A DNA stretch of 64,000 nucleotides from Halolamina sediminis (GTDB taxonomy: Archaea > Halobacteriota > Halobacteria > Halobacteriales > Haloferacaceae). The notes below the pieces were generated by a model that saw nothing but the letters and a program-made list of their open reading frames with translations, made no database searches and was not told the DNA's origin. This document shows, in pieces, positions 1 to 9,289 of this stretch. The DNA lies in the NCBI RefSeq assembly GCF_001282785.1, contig NZ_CVUA01000001.1:1488001-1552000 (forward strand), in the 5' to 3' direction. The position numbers and the translations under genes were made by a program. The first letter of the stretch is position 1; every line of letters starts with the position of its first letter.

Positions 1-423
1 GACGCCGTCGCGCGGACCGCCCCGGCCGCCGGCATCCCGCTGGCGCTGGGCGAGGGGTCCGACGACACGACCGACGCCGCGCTCGCGGCGTGGCGGAAGT
101 ACGGCGCGGCGGTCCACGGCGGGCTGCGGTCGGCGACGACTCGCCGGCACCACGGCGTCTGGCTCCTCGATATCGAGGATGCCGACCCCGCGGTCCTGCC
201 GGCGGTCGCCCGCCTCGCGCTGGCGTTCCGCTCGCCGGAGCCGGTCGCGCTCGCCGTCACCGACGGCGCCGCGGCCGCCGCCGGCGAGTCGGGGATCGAG
301 AGCGCCGTCACGACCGCCACGAGCGCAGTCGACGGCACTGGTCACGGCACGGAGACGACTGGCTGGGCGCGTTTCGACAGCGACACCGAACAGTTCACGG
401 ACGCGTTCCGGGAGGCGCTATGA
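1..423 (+). CDS. C-terminal part of a DHH/RecJ-like phosphoesterase (5' end cut off)
   Basis: The reading frame is open from the first base and ends in TGA, giving the last 140 residues of a longer acidic protein. No catalytic motif lies in the visible part. The assignment is inferred from gene order: in haloarchaea a DHH-family nuclease gene usually sits directly before pcc1 and rps3ae. The stop codon overlaps the next start (ATGA), so the two are probably translationally coupled. Moderate certainty on the family, high certainty that this is coding. Confidence 0.6.
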   Translation, partial: DAVARTAPAAGIPLALGEGSDDTTDAALAAWRKYGAAVHGGLRSATTRRHHGVWLLDIEDADPAVLPAVARLALAFRSPEPVALAVTDGAAAAAGESGIESAVTTATSAVDGTGHGTETTGWARFDSDTEQFTDAFREAL

Positions 424-662
424 GCGGGGATCGCCACGAGGCGACGATCGCCACCACCCACGACGACGCGGGAACGGTGGCGGCCGCGCTCGCTCCCGAC
501 AACACCGATGCGATGACGACGACCGTCGACGGCGACACGGTCCGGACCGCCATCGTCCGCGAGGACGCCGGCGGGCTGGCCGCCTCCGTCGACGACTACG
601 TCGTCAACCTCACCGTCGCCGACGCCGTCTGCGAGACGGCTCGGGACACTACTCAACCATGA
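420..662 (+). CDS. pcc1: KEOPS complex subunit Pcc1
   Basis: This encodes an 80-residue protein of the Pcc1/LAGE family, the dimerising subunit of KEOPS, which makes the N6-threonylcarbamoyladenosine modification at position 37 of ANN-decoding tRNAs. Visible family traits are the short length, an N-terminal strand followed by the APDN turn, and the C-terminal helix with DYVVNLTVAD. The start ATG overlaps the upstream stop, and the stop TGA overlaps the rps3ae start, so the three genes are coupled. This position next to rps3ae is typical for archaea. Confidence 0.85.
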   Translation: MSGDRHEATIATTHDDAGTVAAALAPDNTDAMTTTVDGDTVRTAIVREDAGGLAASVDDYVVNLTVADAVCETARDTTQP

Positions 663-1288
663 GCGAGACATCCACCAAGATCGAAGGTAAACGATGGTAC
701 ACCGTGCTCGCGCCCGAGCAGTTCGACCGGGCCGAGATCGGTGAGACCGTCGCGGAGGAACCGAACCAGGTCGTCGGCCGAACCATCGAGACCACGCTGG
801 GCGAGATGGAGGGCGACCAGGGACAGAACAACAGCAAGCTCACGTTCAAGATCAACGACGTGGGCAGCGACGCCGCCTACACCGAGTTCATCAAGTACGA
901 GCTCACGCGGGACTACCTGCGCTCGCTGGTGCGCCGCGGCGCCTCGAAGGTCGCTGCCACCGTCACGCTGCTGACGACTGACGACTACCGCGTCAAGATC
1001 CAGCCCGTGGCGCTGACGACCCAGAAGGCCGACCGCTCGCAGGAGCAGGCCATCCGCTCGGTGATGACCGACATCGTCGAGGAGGCCGCCGAGGAGCGCA
1101 CGTTCGAGCAGCTCGTCGACAGCGTCGTCGAGGGCCGAGTGTCCTCGGCCATCTACGGCGAGGCCAAGGAGATCTACCCGCTGCGCCGCGTCGAGGTCCA
1201 GAAGCTGACTCTCGAAGCCCGACCCGAGGAGGTCGCGGCCGAGGAGGAAGCCTCTGTGGACGTGGACGAGGAAGACGTCGAGGAGTAG
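659..1288 (+). CDS. rps3ae: 30S ribosomal protein S3Ae (eS1)
   Basis: A 209-residue protein of the archaeal/eukaryotic eS1 family, part of the small ribosomal subunit near the mRNA exit. It opens with a conserved KRWYTVLAPEQF stretch, followed by the RGASKVAATV and YPLRRVEVQK segments typical of S3Ae; the acidic last 25 residues are a haloarchaeal trait. The start ATG shares bases with the pcc1 stop. Two T5 runs directly follow the gene. Length matches the family. Confidence 0.97.
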   Translation: MSETSTKIEGKRWYTVLAPEQFDRAEIGETVAEEPNQVVGRTIETTLGEMEGDQGQNNSKLTFKINDVGSDAAYTEFIKYELTRDYLRSLVRRGASKVAATVTLLTTDDYRVKIQPVALTTQKADRSQEQAIRSVMTDIVEEAAEERTFEQLVDSVVEGRVSSAIYGEAKEIYPLRRVEVQKLTLEARPEEVAAEEEASVDVDEEDVEE

Positions 1289-1313
1289 CCCTCGTTTCGG
1301 CGGATTCACGCGC

Positions 1314-1326
1314 TTTTTCGCTTTTT
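1314..1326 (+). terminator. T-run terminator after rps3ae
   Basis: Two T5 runs separated by three bases lie 25-40 nt after the rps3ae stop. Archaeal RNA polymerase terminates at such U-rich stretches without needing a hairpin. Confidence 0.6.
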
Positions 1327-1389
1327 CACCGGTCGCGAGCGGCGTCGCCGGCCACGCGCCCGACCGTCGCCGATCGGGGGCGTCGAGAG

Positions 1390-1830
1390 CTACTCGCTCG
1401 CCGTCGGCGTTCGGTCCTCGACGATCACTCTCCCCACCATCCCGCCGCTCTCGTGGGGGATACAGAAGTAGTCGTACTCGCCGGGGATCTCGAACGTGTG
1501 GGTGAACTGGTCGCCGTTGCTCAGCGCGCCCTGGGTCCCGTTGCTCCAGGCCTGCCGGGCGGCGTCCTCGCTCTCGTAGCCGCCGGTCGCGAAGAACTCG
1601 GCGCCGTCGGGGAGCGACGCCTCGTAGGCGGTGACCGTGTGATCGCGGGTGCCTGTGTTCTCCCAGACGACCTCCTCGCCGACGGCGACGGTGACTGTCG
1701 GCGGGTCGAACGAACTCGGTCGCATCCCCACGTCGAACTCGGTGTTCTCGCCCCGCGTCAGCCCGAGACAGCCCCCGAGACTCGCCGCGGCGGCAGCCCC
1801 GGCGGCGGCAAGGTAGCGTCGGCGGTCCAT
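1390..1830 (-). CDS. Halocyanin-type blue copper lipoprotein
   Basis: A 146-residue type-1 copper protein, probably an electron carrier anchored on the outer face of the membrane. The N-terminus has RRR followed by a hydrophobic stretch and an LGGC lipobox, so Tat export with lipid attachment is likely. The copper site is visible: a His in the TRDHTV stretch, then C-x2-H-x4-M in CIPHESGGM near the C-terminus. The start was placed at MDRRR because this gives a complete signal peptide; the open frame extends further upstream but over the divergent gene. Partner oxidase or reductase is not nearby. Confidence 0.88.
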   Translation of the reverse strand: MDRRRYLAAAGAAAAASLGGCLGLTRGENTEFDVGMRPSSFDPPTVTVAVGEEVVWENTGTRDHTVTAYEASLPDGAEFFATGGYESEDAARQAWSNGTQGALSNGDQFTHTFEIPGEYDYFCIPHESGGMVGRVIVEDRTPTASE

Positions 1831-1921
1831 ATCTCGGCCTTGGAGGTCGAGCGATTTAGGCGCCGTGATTCCGTCACCCCGAAGGTAAACACGTAAACCG
1901 CCGCCGTGTTTCCGGTCGCCC

Positions 1922-2656
1922 ATGCGCTTGCGGTCGCTCGGCCGTCTCGGTCCAGCCGACGCCGTCACCGTCGGGAACGCCGCGCTGGGGTTTCTCGCGG
2001 CCGTCGCCGCGACCGTCGACATCGGCCTCGCGGCCCGGCTCGTGCTGTTGGGCGCGATCGCTGACGGGCTCGACGGCGTCGTCGCCCGAAAGTACGGCGG
2101 CACCGAGGCCGGCCCGTACCTCGACTCGCTGGCCGACGTTGCCACCTTCGGCGTCGCCCCCGCGACCCTCGTCGCCGTCGTCGCGCGCCGGGAGTGGGGG
2201 ACGCCGGCAGCGCTGCTCTCCGGCGTCTCGACGGAAGCACTGCTCGCGCTGGCCGGCGTCGTCGTGCCCGCACTGTACGTCGCCGCCGCGGTCACCAGAC
2301 TAGGGCTGTACACCGCTTACGACACCGACAGCGACGAGACTGTCGGCGTGCCGACGACGCTCGCGGCGACGATCTTCGGCGCGATCGTGCTCACGGGCTA
2401 CCGCGGTGCCGGGACCGTCCTGATGGGCTTTCACGACGCCGGCTTCCTGCTCGCGCTCGCGGCGGTCCTGACGCCGCTGATGCTCTGTGACGTCGTCTAC
2501 CCCGACCTCCACGCACAGGACGCACTGGTGATGGGGGTCGTTCAGGCCGGCGCCGTCCTGCTGCCGGGGCTGTACGGCCGCGGCTTCGCGTTCGGCCTGC
2601 TGTACGTCGCACTCGCGTACCTCGTCTTGGGCCCGATGCTCTACTGGCGGCGCTGA
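1922..2656 (+). CDS. pssA: CDP-alcohol phosphatidyltransferase, probably archaetidylserine synthase
   Basis: A 244-residue integral membrane enzyme that joins a CDP-activated archaeol to an alcohol. The CDP-alcohol phosphotransferase signature D-x2-DG-x2-AR...G-x3-D-x3-D is present (DGLDGVVAR, then GPYLDSLAD), followed by ATFGVAP, which favours the serine-using PssA branch. In haloarchaea such an enzyme supplies archaetidylserine for C-terminal lipid anchoring by archaeosortase ArtA, which is an inference here. It is divergent from the halocyanin gene. Its last 16 nt overlap the 3' end of the regulator on the other strand. Confidence 0.85.
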   Translation: MRLRSLGRLGPADAVTVGNAALGFLAAVAATVDIGLAARLVLLGAIADGLDGVVARKYGGTEAGPYLDSLADVATFGVAPATLVAVVARREWGTPAALLSGVSTEALLALAGVVVPALYVAAAVTRLGLYTAYDTDSDETVGVPTTLAATIFGAIVLTGYRGAGTVLMGFHDAGFLLALAAVLTPLMLCDVVYPDLHAQDALVMGVVQAGAVLLPGLYGRGFAFGLLYVALAYLVLGPMLYWRR

Positions 2657-3537
2657 GCGGTTTCGACATCCTCCACCGTCGAGTCGACCACCTGCCCATC
2701 CTCGTCGAGCACGAGCGTCAGCGCCGCCCGGTCGCGGTCGATCCGGAGCCGAGTCCGCTCCCCGTGCTTCTCGACCGCGTGGCCCCCGTACACGTCGAGG
2801 TTCCACAGGCGTCGTTTCCGCACGTCGACGCCGCGTGCCCAGTAGAACGAAACCACCGCCGGGTGGCGCGCGACCGCCGCGCCGACCGGCACCTCGAACA
2901 GCGGGCCACACTCCGGGCAGTCGGCGACGAAGCGGTGCCGCGGCTCCTCGCCCGGGGACCGTTCGACCGACCGCTCGGGCAGCGCGTGACAGTACGGGCA
3001 GACGCCGCGCTGGGCCCGCTCGACCGCCGTCACCAGCTGTGCGGACATCACGTCGGCGAGGTCGTGGAGGTCGCGGTAGGCCGCCCCGCTCGGCCTGACG
3101 GCGATCTGGAACACCGGCTCCTCGTCGGCCGCGTGGACCCGGACTAGACTCTCCTCGTAGCTCGCGTACAGCGGTCGGCCGTCGACCAGCGGCGACGACG
3201 CCTCGATCTCGACTGGCTCGCGGGGCTCGTGGCCCTGCCACGCGCCGGCACGCAGCGACTTGGCGATCTCGAACCCCGCGAAGCTGAGGCGGTACCCCTC
3301 GTCGGCTTTCTCCACGAAGCGGTCCCGCAGTACGTCGAGGTGGTAGTTGAAGTTCCCGTTGTCCCGAACCCCCGCCGCCCCCTTGAGCCGGGAGTACGAA
3401 CAGCCGTCCCGCGAGTCGGCGGCAACCGTCTGCTCGTACAGCGCGTCGACGATCCGGAGGCGCGTCTCGTTGCCCAGCACCGAGAACGGGTCGGCGTCCG
3501 GCCCCGCGGTCGCCCCGTCGCCGTCACTGCCAGTCAT
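2641..3537 (-). CDS. Winged-helix ArsR-type transcriptional regulator with zinc-ribbon-like C-terminus
   Basis: A 298-residue haloarchaeal regulator. Residues about 15-95 form a winged helix (SVLGNETRLRIVDAL, then NFNYHLDVLRD). The C-terminal half carries two CxxC pairs (CPYC and CPEC), probably a metal-stabilised sensor domain. It is divergent from the hydrolase gene at 3631, with an inverted repeat between the two TATA boxes, so autoregulation and control of the hydrolase are plausible. A shorter relative with the same FNYHL helix lies at 39610-40023. The 3' end overlaps pssA by 16 nt. Confidence 0.85.
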   Translation of the reverse strand: MTGSDGDGATAGPDADPFSVLGNETRLRIVDALYEQTVAADSRDGCSYSRLKGAAGVRDNGNFNYHLDVLRDRFVEKADEGYRLSFAGFEIAKSLRAGAWQGHEPREPVEIEASSPLVDGRPLYASYEESLVRVHAADEEPVFQIAVRPSGAAYRDLHDLADVMSAQLVTAVERAQRGVCPYCHALPERSVERSPGEEPRHRFVADCPECGPLFEVPVGAAVARHPAVVSFYWARGVDVRKRRLWNLDVYGGHAVEKHGERTRLRIDRDRAALTLVLDEDGQVVDSTVEDVETAQRRQ

Positions 3538-3558
3538 CGTCCGTTCGTGTCCTCCGCC

Positions 3559-3606
3559 CGACGTATAGGTTGTGGAGGAGTAACTCGGTACTCCCGACGT
3601 ATTTCA
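3559..3606. promoter_or_regulatory. Divergent promoter with central inverted repeat
   Basis: CGACGTAT occurs twice (3559-3566 and 3595-3602). Each copy overlaps a TATA-like element placed about 27-28 nt from a start codon: leftwards for the regulator (start 3537) and rightwards for the hydrolase (start 3631). Between them lies GGAGTA-N6-TACTCC (3577-3594), a likely operator. Confidence 0.55.
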
Positions 3607-3630
3607 CGGCGGCCGCCCAGGCACCGACAC

Positions 3631-5553
3631 ATGCGACAGGCCCTCTCCCGGCGCCGGTTCCTCGCCGGCGTCGGCGCCAGCTGTGCCGCGGCCGCAGTCG
3701 GACCCCGGACGGCGACCGCGTCGCCGTCACCCGCCCAGTCCGAGATCGAAGCCACGCTCGACGACCTGGTCGCGGCGAGCCTTGACGAGCACGACGTCCC
3801 CGGCGCCACCGTCGCAGTGGTGGACGGCGACAGCACCCTCACGAAAGGGTACGGCGTCGCCGACCGGGAACAGGGTGGGGAGATCGATCCCGCCGAGACC
3901 GCGTTCCGGCTCGGCTCCGTCTCGAAGTCGGTCACTGCGACCGCGCTGATGGATGCGATCCAGCGTGGCGAGATCGATCCCGACGAGCCCGTCTCCGAGT
4001 ACGTCGACGGGCCACTCGCCCCCGAACGGCCAGTCACGCTGGCGGAGCTGATCACCCACCGCGGCGGGTTCGAGGCGTCCAACCGCGGGATGTGGTACCC
4101 CGACGTCGGAAGCCTCCGGCCGCTTGCGACGTTGCTCGAAACGGAGCCACAGAAGCAGGTTCGCGAGCCCGGCACCGTCGGCGCGTACTCGAACTTCGGC
4201 TACGCACTGGCCGGGCAGGTGCTGGCGTCGACGGCCGGCGAGCCGTTCCACCGCGCGATCGACGACGCGCTCCTCGGCCCGACCGGGATGAGCGGGAGCA
4301 GCTTCGAACAGCCGCTCCCGGACTCGCTCGCCGGGAGCCACGCGACCGGTCACGGTGGAACGGGTCCGTACCGCGACGGCGAGTTCCCCCTAGTCGGCCT
4401 CCGGCCCGCAGGCTCGCTGTCGGCGACGGCCGACGACGTGGCCCGATTTCTCGAACTCCACCTGAACGGCGGCGCTGTCGGCGGCGAACAGGTGCTCGAA
4501 CCCGGCACGATCGACGCGATGCACGACCAGTGGGCGACCCACCACGAGCAGCTCGCTGGGATGGGGTTCGGGCTGTTCGAGGAGTTCCACGGCGACGTTC
4601 GGACGCTCTGGCACAACGGCGCGACGCTGTCGTTCTACAGCCATCTCGTGCTCGTTCCTGAGTACGACTTCGGCCTGTTCGTCGGGCTCAACGCCGCAAA
4701 CGGAAGCGCCGCGGCCGACGTGGTCGACGGCGTGCTCGAAGAGCTCCTGCCCGACACCGAACCGCGCTCGCTCTCACCCGACGGGCAGCCGACGCGCGCC
4801 GACGAACTGACTGGGACCTACCGTGCGCTCCAGCAGTCACACACGTGGCACGACCGAACGACGTCGGTGCTGAACGCCCCCACGCTCCGTGTCCGTGTCG
4901 CCGACGACGGCGCGCTCGTCACGGAACGCGGCGACAGCACGAACCGCTGGGTCGAGATCGAGCCGCTGGTGTTTCAGCACGAGTCAGACGGCCGCCGGAT
5001 CGCGTTCGGGGAAGACGGCGGGACGATCCAGTACCTGTTCACCGGCGGCAGTCCGACCGCATTCGGCCGTGTCGAGGGCGTCGATCGGCTCCAACTGCAC
5101 GGGATCCTCGCACTCCTCACGATGTTCGGGGCGCTCTCTTCGGTCGGGGGTTGGCCCGCCGGCGCGCTCTACCGGCGGCTCCGGGCGGAGCGGGCCGGCG
5201 AGGTCGGCGACGTGAGTTGGGAGACGCTCCTCGGCTCACGAATGAATCGGGCAAAGCTCGTAGCGGCAGGTGGATTCCTCGCGACACTCGGCGGGCTGGC
5301 GCTGGTGATCGTCCACCTCGGGGTGACGCCGTACCGCGTCCTCTCGGACCCGCCTGTCACGTTCCGGGCGCTGTTTGCGGGGCCGATGCTGGGGCTCGCC
5401 GGCGCGGTGGGGAGCCTCGGCTACGCCGGCCGCCTGTGGCTCGCGGGCGACGGTAGCCGACTCGCGAGAATCCACTACACGCTGGTCGCGGCGTCGCTCG
5501 CGGGGCTCTGTTGGCTGCTCCGGTACTGGAACCTGCTCGCCCCGCCGCCCTGA
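3631..5553 (+). CDS. Tat-exported serine hydrolase of the beta-lactamase/PBP family with C-terminal membrane helices
   Basis: A 640-residue class C beta-lactamase-fold hydrolase. A Tat signal (SRRRFLAG) is followed by the catalytic SxxK motif (SVSK), the tyrosine motif Y-x-N (YSN) and H-x-G (WHNG), so the active site looks intact. After the hydrolase domain comes a linker, then about three or four membrane helices in the last 140 residues. It would sit outside the cell, anchored at the C-terminus. Substrate is unknown; haloarchaea lack peptidoglycan, so a peptidase or esterase role is more likely than penicillin binding. The start was chosen to begin the Tat signal and fits a TATA box 27 nt upstream. 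Confidence 0.87.
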   Translation: MRQALSRRRFLAGVGASCAAAAVGPRTATASPSPAQSEIEATLDDLVAASLDEHDVPGATVAVVDGDSTLTKGYGVADREQGGEIDPAETAFRLGSVSKSVTATALMDAIQRGEIDPDEPVSEYVDGPLAPERPVTLAELITHRGGFEASNRGMWYPDVGSLRPLATLLETEPQKQVREPGTVGAYSNFGYALAGQVLASTAGEPFHRAIDDALLGPTGMSGSSFEQPLPDSLAGSHATGHGGTGPYRDGEFPLVGLRPAGSLSATADDVARFLELHLNGGAVGGEQVLEPGTIDAMHDQWATHHEQLAGMGFGLFEEFHGDVRTLWHNGATLSFYSHLVLVPEYDFGLFVGLNAANGSAAADVVDGVLEELLPDTEPRSLSPDGQPTRADELTGTYRALQQSHTWHDRTTSVLNAPTLRVRVADDGALVTERGDSTNRWVEIEPLVFQHESDGRRIAFGEDGGTIQYLFTGGSPTAFGRVEGVDRLQLHGILALLTMFGALSSVGGWPAGALYRRLRAERAGEVGDVSWETLLGSRMNRAKLVAAGGFLATLGGLALVIVHLGVTPYRVLSDPPVTFRALFAGPMLGLAGAVGSLGYAGRLWLAGDGSRLARIHYTLVAASLAGLCWLLRYWNLLAPPP

Positions 5554-5556
5554 GCG

Positions 5557-5934
5557 TCAGTCGGCCGACGCTTCGAGGATACCCTCACAGCGCGCGACGA
5601 AGTCGGCTAGGTTCCGGGCTACGTCCTTATCGAGGGTGACGACGACACCGGCGTCCTCGCCCTCGCGGTAGTGGATCAGCACCGCCTTCGCGTGGAGCGA
5701 GATCGACGCGCGCTGGGCGCCCAGCCCGTCGTAATCCTGCTCGCGGATCAACGGTTCGGCATCGCGTGCGCGTTGTGTGAGCCCCGGCACCACCCGCTGG
5801 AGGTCGGCCGTCGCGAGATCTTTCCGGATGTACAGCGCGGTCCAGCCGTCCTCGTCGTAGCGAATCGCCGAACGGAAGTTCTCACCGGCCTGCTTCTCGA
5901 CGAGTCGGACGAGCCCCTGGTACCGATCGTTCAC
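5557..5934 (-). CDS. Small haloarchaeal protein, DUF7522-like
   Basis: A 125-residue soluble acidic protein of unknown function, starting at GTG. It begins with a helix (LVRLVEKQAG) followed by a strand pair (SAIRYDEDGWTALYIRKDL). A second protein with the same layout, including IRYD and a C-terminal strand pair, lies at 53539-53919, which supports both as one haloarchaeal family. Three bases separate its stop from that of the hydrolase on the other strand. Confidence 0.75.
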   Translation of the reverse strand: MNDRYQGLVRLVEKQAGENFRSAIRYDEDGWTALYIRKDLATADLQRVVPGLTQRARDAEPLIREQDYDGLGAQRASISLHAKAVLIHYREGEDAGVVVTLDKDVARNLADFVARCEGILEASAD

Positions 5935-6001
5935 ACCTTCTCCTCGCGGGTCGGGGTCTTAATAGATCGCTTCCGCAGCAGCAATCACCGTAAGGCGGCG
6001 A

Positions 6002-7276
6002 TCAGGCCTCGACGGCCGCCGCGTCGTCGTCGGCCTCGAGCGTCTCGCGGGCTTTCTCCGCCTCGGTCTGGAGCGTGTACTCCCGTGCGTCCTCGTACTC
6101 GGCGACGGCTTCGAGCGCCGCCTCGGTGCCGATCTGTCGGAGCGCCCACGCCGCGGCGGTCCGGACGGTGCGTTCCTCGTCCTCCTCGATCGTCGCAGCG
6201 AGCGGCTCGATCGCGCGCGTGTCGCCGATCAGCCCGAGCGCACGGGCCGCGAGCGGGCGGACCTTGTCGTTCTCCATCTCCAGCTTGTTCGCGAGCGCCT
6301 GGGTGGCCTCCTCGCTGCCGATTTCGCCCAGCGCGCGGAACGTGACTTTCTGGAGCTGCGGGTCCGAGTCTTCGTCGACGTACTCGACCAGCGTGTCGAC
6401 GGCGTCCTCGGCGCCGGCGCCCATCTTCCCGAGCGCCTCGATTCCGGGCTTGTCGCGCTTCTGGGCGCGGGCGTGCATCTCGTCGAACGCCGCGGGGTCG
6501 CCCATCCGGGTCAGCGCCTCCATGCAGTGGCGCTCCATGAACTCCGACTCCAGCGCGTCGAGCGCGCGGAGCACCTGCTCGACGTTGCCCTGCTGTTCGT
6601 GCTCCTTCAGCGCGGCCCACTCGACGGGGTAGTCCTTGTAGTGGCCGAGCACGTCGTAGAACCCCTCCGCCCGGAGCTGTTCGTTGGTTTCGAGGTCGTC
6701 CCACTCCTCGGCGTCTTCCAGCCCGTCGCCGAGGTCGTCGGTGGCCTCGACCAGCGCGGCGAGCGTGTCGGCGTCCGCGTCGGCGTCGAGGTCGGCCTCT
6801 TCGATCGCGTCGGCGACGGCGTCGAGCTCGTTGGCGAGCGCCTCCGGTTCCTCGTCCTCGGCGCTGCCGAACTCGGTGCCGAGCGCGTCGCCCGCGGCAT
6901 CGAGGTAGTCGTCGACGGCCGCCTGGGTCGCCGGCGTCCCGTTGGCGGTCCAGCGCGTCTCGGTGAGCTGGTTCTGGAGCGACTCGATCTCCTCGAGCAC
7001 GTCCTCGGCGTAGGGGCCGCGCTGGGATTCGATCCCCTCGCGGAGCTCGTCGATCTGGCCTTCGATCTCCTCGGCCGCCTCGTCGTCCTCGTCGAACTCG
7101 GCGGTCTCGAACGCCTCGGCGACGCGGTCGAGGGTGGCTTCGACCTCGTCGAGGTCGGCCTCGGTCTCGGCCGCCTCGAGTGCCTCGCTCGCCTCGTCGA
7201 GGCGTGACTCCATCTCCTCTGCGGAGAGCTGGAGCGCCTCCTCCTCGGCCTCGGTCGGCTCCTCCTCGTCAGTCAT
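6002..7276 (-). CDS. HEAT-repeat protein with acidic coiled N-terminal region
   Basis: A 424-residue protein of unknown partner. Residues 1-200 are extremely acidic and helical, with heptad-like Glu/Ala/Leu patterns suggesting coiled coil. Residues about 230-405 hold HEAT-type repeats of the PBS-lyase kind, with recurring ALGEIGSEEA, ALGLIGDTRA and ALRQIGTEAA units. Such repeats form a curved protein-binding surface; here there is no phycobilin lyase context, so a scaffold role is inferred. Monocistronic by position. Confidence 0.88.
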   Translation of the reverse strand: MTDEEEPTEAEEEALQLSAEEMESRLDEASEALEAAETEADLDEVEATLDRVAEAFETAEFDEDDEAAEEIEGQIDELREGIESQRGPYAEDVLEEIESLQNQLTETRWTANGTPATQAAVDDYLDAAGDALGTEFGSAEDEEPEALANELDAVADAIEEADLDADADADTLAALVEATDDLGDGLEDAEEWDDLETNEQLRAEGFYDVLGHYKDYPVEWAALKEHEQQGNVEQVLRALDALESEFMERHCMEALTRMGDPAAFDEMHARAQKRDKPGIEALGKMGAGAEDAVDTLVEYVDEDSDPQLQKVTFRALGEIGSEEATQALANKLEMENDKVRPLAARALGLIGDTRAIEPLAATIEEDEERTVRTAAAWALRQIGTEAALEAVAEYEDAREYTLQTEAEKARETLEADDDAAAVEA

Positions 7277-7345
7277 ACGTGTGACTGGGTCCGAAACTGA
7301 TTAAGGCGTTTCCCTTCCGAGCGCGCCGCGACGGCCGAAGCGAGA

Positions 7346-9091
7346 CTACCGCTCCAGCCCGGGGTTGGTGACTGCGCCGTCGGCGGCCGAGCCGAACTGT
7401 GCACCGTACTTTCCGAGTACGCCGCCCGCGTACGAGGGTTCCGGGCGCTCCCGGTCGTCGAGCCGTCGGTCGATCTCTTCCTCCGAGAGATCCACGTCGA
7501 GGCTCCGGTCCGGGATGTCGATCGTGACGTGGTCGCCGTCCTGCAGCGCGCCGAGCGGGCCGCCGACGAACGACTCCGGGGCGACGTGCCCGATCATCGG
7601 ACCCCTTGTGGCACCCGAGAACCGCCCGTCGGTCACCATCGCCACGTCGTCCTCGTGGCCCTGCCCGACGACGGCCGCGGTGACGCCCAGCATCTCGCGC
7701 ATCCCCGGGCCGCCGCGGGGCCCTTCGTTGCGGATCACGATCACGTCGCCCGACTCGATCCCGCCCTCCTGCACGTACTGCATCGCGTCCTCCTCGCTCT
7801 CGAAGACGCGGGCCGGCCCCTCGTGGTGGAACTGGTCCTCGCCGGTGACCTTGAGGACGGCGCCGTCGGGCGCGAGGTTCCCCTGCAAGATCTTGATCGC
7901 CCCCTCCTCGTGGAACGGGTTGTCGACGGGCCGGAGAAAGTCCGTCTCGTCCAGCGTGCTGTCGGCCGGGAGGTCGAGGGTCTCTAGTTCCTCCGAGATT
8001 GTTCGACCCGTGACGGTCATCGCGTCGCCGTCGAACAGGCCGGCCTCGGTCAGCCGGCGGATAACGACCGGCACGCCGCCGGCGTCGTGGAGGTCCTTCA
8101 TCACCCGCGAGCCGCCGGGCTGGAGGTTCGCGATCTTCGGCGTTCGGCGGCTGATCTCGTCGAAGTCCTCGATCGTGAGGTCGATCCCAGCCTCCTGTGC
8201 GAGCGCGAGCAGGTGGAGGACGGCGTTCGTCGAGCCGCCCATCGCCACCTGCACCGCGATCGCGTTCTCGAACGACGCGCGGCTGAGAATGTCGGAGGGG
8301 CGGCGGTCGTTCTCGACGGCGTCGAGTGCGAGTTCGCCCGCGCGCTCGGCGACGCGACTCCGGCCCTCGCTCTCGGCGGGCGGGGAGGCGCTGCTCAGCG
8401 GTGCGAGCCCGAGTGCCTCGCTGATCGAGGCCATCGTGTTCGCGGTGAACATCCCGCCACAGGAGCCCGCGCCGGGACAGGCGTTGCGCTCCAACTCGTC
8501 CAGTTCCTCGCGGCTCATCTCCCCTTGTGCGTACGTGCCGACGCCCTCGAACACGTGCTGGACGGTCACGTCCCGCCCCTCGTGCTGGCCGGGAAGGATC
8601 GAGCCGCCGTAGAGGAACACGCTCGGCAGGTCGGTCCGGATCGCGGCCATCAGCATCCCGGGGAGGTTCTTGTCACAGCCCGCAACCGTCACCAGCGCGT
8701 CGAGGCGCTCGCCGAACGCCACCAGTTCGACGGAGTCGGCGATTACCTCCCGGGAAATCAGCGACGCGCGCATTCCCTCCGTCCCCATCGAGATGGCGTC
8801 GGAGATCGTGATCGTCCCGAACTCGATGGGCATCCCGCCGGCGTCGTCGACGCCGTCGATCGCGCCGTCGGCCACGTCGTCGAGGTGGACGTTACACGGC
8901 GTCACGTCCGCCGCGGGGTTGGCGACGCCGACCATCGGAGAGGAGAGGTCCTCGTCGTCGAACCCCATCGCGCGGAACATCGCACGGTGTGGCGCACGAT
9001 CGGCGCCCTCGGTCACTTCCCGGCTCCGGAGGTCGGCGGGCTTCTCCTCGCCGCCTCGCTGCTCTCGGTCCGGCGTGTCCTGTTTACTCAT
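7346..9091 (-). CDS. ilvD: Dihydroxy-acid dehydratase
   Basis: A 581-residue IlvD, which dehydrates 2,3-dihydroxy-isovalerate and 2,3-dihydroxy-3-methylvalerate to 2-oxo acids, the shared step for valine, isoleucine and leucine. Iron-sulfur cysteines are visible in the [16 protein letters not shown] and [14 protein letters not shown] segments, in family order. Length is standard. The start MSKQD was preferred to one eight codons upstream because it matches the family and leaves the promoter region free. It is divergent from leuA and outside the ilvB operon, so it may be regulated separately. Confidence 0.97.
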   Translation of the reverse strand: MSKQDTPDREQRGGEEKPADLRSREVTEGADRAPHRAMFRAMGFDDEDLSSPMVGVANPAADVTPCNVHLDDVADGAIDGVDDAGGMPIEFGTITISDAISMGTEGMRASLISREVIADSVELVAFGERLDALVTVAGCDKNLPGMLMAAIRTDLPSVFLYGGSILPGQHEGRDVTVQHVFEGVGTYAQGEMSREELDELERNACPGAGSCGGMFTANTMASISEALGLAPLSSASPPAESEGRSRVAERAGELALDAVENDRRPSDILSRASFENAIAVQVAMGGSTNAVLHLLALAQEAGIDLTIEDFDEISRRTPKIANLQPGGSRVMKDLHDAGGVPVVIRRLTEAGLFDGDAMTVTGRTISEELETLDLPADSTLDETDFLRPVDNPFHEEGAIKILQGNLAPDGAVLKVTGEDQFHHEGPARVFESEEDAMQYVQEGGIESGDVIVIRNEGPRGGPGMREMLGVTAAVVGQGHEDDVAMVTDGRFSGATRGPMIGHVAPESFVGGPLGALQDGDHVTIDIPDRSLDVDLSEEEIDRRLDDRERPEPSYAGGVLGKYGAQFGSAADGAVTNPGLER

Positions 9092-9162
9092 ACCGTCACC
9101 CACGGTCGGGGGCACTTAACTCCGTTCCGGGTGTGGTGCGGAGCCCCGCAACTACGACACGT

Positions 9163-9172
9163 GGCTTATTAA
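9163..9172 (+). promoter_or_regulatory. TATA-like element for leuA
   Basis: An AT-rich element (GGCTTATTAA) stands out in the GC-rich ilvD-leuA gap. The predicted transcript start falls near 9195, leaving a short 5' leader before the ATG at 9229. Confidence 0.4.
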
Positions 9173-9289
9173 TCGTGATGGTTCCGGGCGACAGGTTCAA
9201 GTACTGGTACGAGGTAGCGTGGGACGCAATGTCTCACGACACTGAGGGAGCGTCGGAAACCCCGGCGGATCGAGTTCTCCCAGGGCACG

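Noticed and set aside
9242-9289. CTG start for leuA at 9242
   Set aside because: CTG starts are very rare in haloarchaea; a one-base frameshift with the ATG at 9229 explains the data better.
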